A stretch of 6,232 bases of DNA, from positions 1-6,232 of the forward strand of contig JAAZFF010000290.1 of the NCBI GenBank assembly GCA_012511845.1. The letters are read 5' to 3'. Of the stretch, positions 5,977 through 6,232 are shown piece after piece (positions within the stretch are counted from its first letter, which is position 1; each line of letters starts with the position of its first letter). The position numbers and the translations under genes were made by a program. This stretch comes from Lentisphaerota bacterium (GTDB taxonomy: Bacteria > Verrucomicrobiota > Kiritimatiellia > RFP12 > UBA3636). The notes under the pieces are model-generated. The model was not told the origin of the DNA, did no database searches, and was given only the letters and a program-made list of their open reading frames with translations.

Positions 5977-6012
5977 GTCTGACCAGTCCGACGTGTCCGA
6001 CCTGTCTGACAG
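5977..6012. repeat. Tandem nonamer repeat GTCYGACNN (copy 2, four units)
   Basis: The units are GTCTGACCA (5977-5985), GTCCGACGT (5986-5994), GTCCGACCT (5995-6003) and GTCTGACAG (6004-6012). It has the same unit and orientation as 3313-3339, with an exact shared 16-mer. It lies beyond the deacetylase promoter, so it is not obviously regulatory for that gene. Confidence 0.75.
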
Positions 6013-6138
6013 CCATTCAGTCACGGCGGTTTGCGGAGAAACCAGCCCTACCTTGCCCGGCTTGCCGGCTTCAGCTTGCCGGGAGATCGTACCCGTTCAT
6101 AGCGAAGCGGTACACGTTTCCCGTACACGAGCATTAAA
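6013..6138. other. Intergenic repeat mosaic with small hairpins
   Basis: No gene is seen. It contains a 5-bp hairpin, GGTTT (6028-6032) with AAACC (6039-6043); three CTTGCC-type repeats, CTTGCCCGG (6052-6060), CTTGCCGGC (6061-6069) and CTTGCCGGG (6075-6083); and an imperfect hairpin at 6089-6113 (GTACC...GGTAC, 8 of 10 pairs). Confidence 0.5.
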
Positions 6139-6232
6139 ATGGAATTCGACCAGGAGAAGCTGAATGTTTATTGCGGTGAAATCGTGTACGTGTACGTTAA
6201 CGTTAACGAGAACGATTATGCGGCGTATAAGC
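6139..6232 (+). pseudogene. Fragment of a four-helix-bundle (S23-like) protein gene running into hexamer repeats
   Basis: The ATG at 6139 opens a frame to the window end (31 codons seen). Its first residues, MEFDQEKLNVY, match the conserved start of the four-helix-bundle/S23 family (FDHERLDVY type). After that the expected helix is replaced by VYVYVNVNENDY, encoded by hexamers GTGTAC, GTGTAC, GTTAAC, GTTAAC, GAGAAC at 6184-6213. This looks like a decayed or repeat-invaded copy. Only the N-terminus matches and the window ends here, so an intact divergent gene cannot be excluded. Confidence 0.4.
6184..6213. repeat. Hexamer tandem repeat, unit GNNNAC
   Basis: Five consecutive 6-nt units, GTGTAC twice, GTTAAC twice and GAGAAC once, followed by a diverged GATTAT. 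The unit length keeps the reading frame and encodes a Val-Tyr/Val-Asn dipeptide run. Confidence 0.7.

Noticed and set aside
6139..6232. Link between the four-helix-bundle fragment and a diversity-generating retroelement (Avd)
   Set aside because: Avd belongs to a related fold family, but no reverse transcriptase, template repeat or variable repeat is visible in the window.

Overview
The window reads as a bacterial chromosome carrying a piece of a Mu-like prophage (positions 1 to about 3025), followed by host-type genes separated by repeat-rich intergenic DNA. No rRNA or tRNA is visible. A PVC-group bacterium, perhaps Lentisphaerota/Victivallales, is my best guess. It rests on the mosaic GTCYGACNN intergenic repeats, an N-terminal stub of a four-helix-bundle (S23-like) gene and the style of the exported deacetylase. 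This is a low-confidence inference, not an identification.

Phage block, + strand. (i) A 5'-truncated gene (2-898) has an N-terminal part resembling the phage DUF1353 family, then a hydrophobic segment ending in a lipobox, then an unrecognised domain. (ii) A 459-residue Mu gpF/SPP1 gp7-type head morphogenesis protein (937-2316) has an extra C-terminal domain with HEFGH plus a downstream Tyr-x6-Glu. This is the active-site layout of anthrax lethal factor/Pro-Pro endopeptidase zincins (MEROPS M34). (iii) A 61-residue acidic protein (2313-2498) overlaps it by ATGA behind a perfect AAGGAGGT ribosome binding site. (iv) A Mu gpG/P2 gpS-like virion morphogenesis protein (2501-3025) follows. The expected next genes (scaffold/protease, major head protein) are absent, and host-like repeats begin within about 150 bp.

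The main observation is that the MuF gene looks like a phage-borne polymorphic toxin: a conserved packaging domain, a compositional break near 1900, a peptidase-like C-terminal domain, and a small coupled gene where an immunity gene would sit. Toxic activity and immunity are inferred, not shown.

Host block. bioA (3477-4781, +) encodes the DAPA aminotransferase of biotin synthesis. Its promoter lies within an ATTGTA-N18-TACAAT inverted repeat. It converges on a secreted NodB-type deacetylase gene (4826-5833, -) that has a good promoter of its own. A 37-nt hairpin that can terminate both transcripts lies between them. Related composite repeats, in the same order and orientation, flank this pair at about 3165-3404 and 5933-6082. 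The window ends inside a likely broken four-helix-bundle gene whose reading frame runs into GTGTAC/GTTAAC hexamer repeats.
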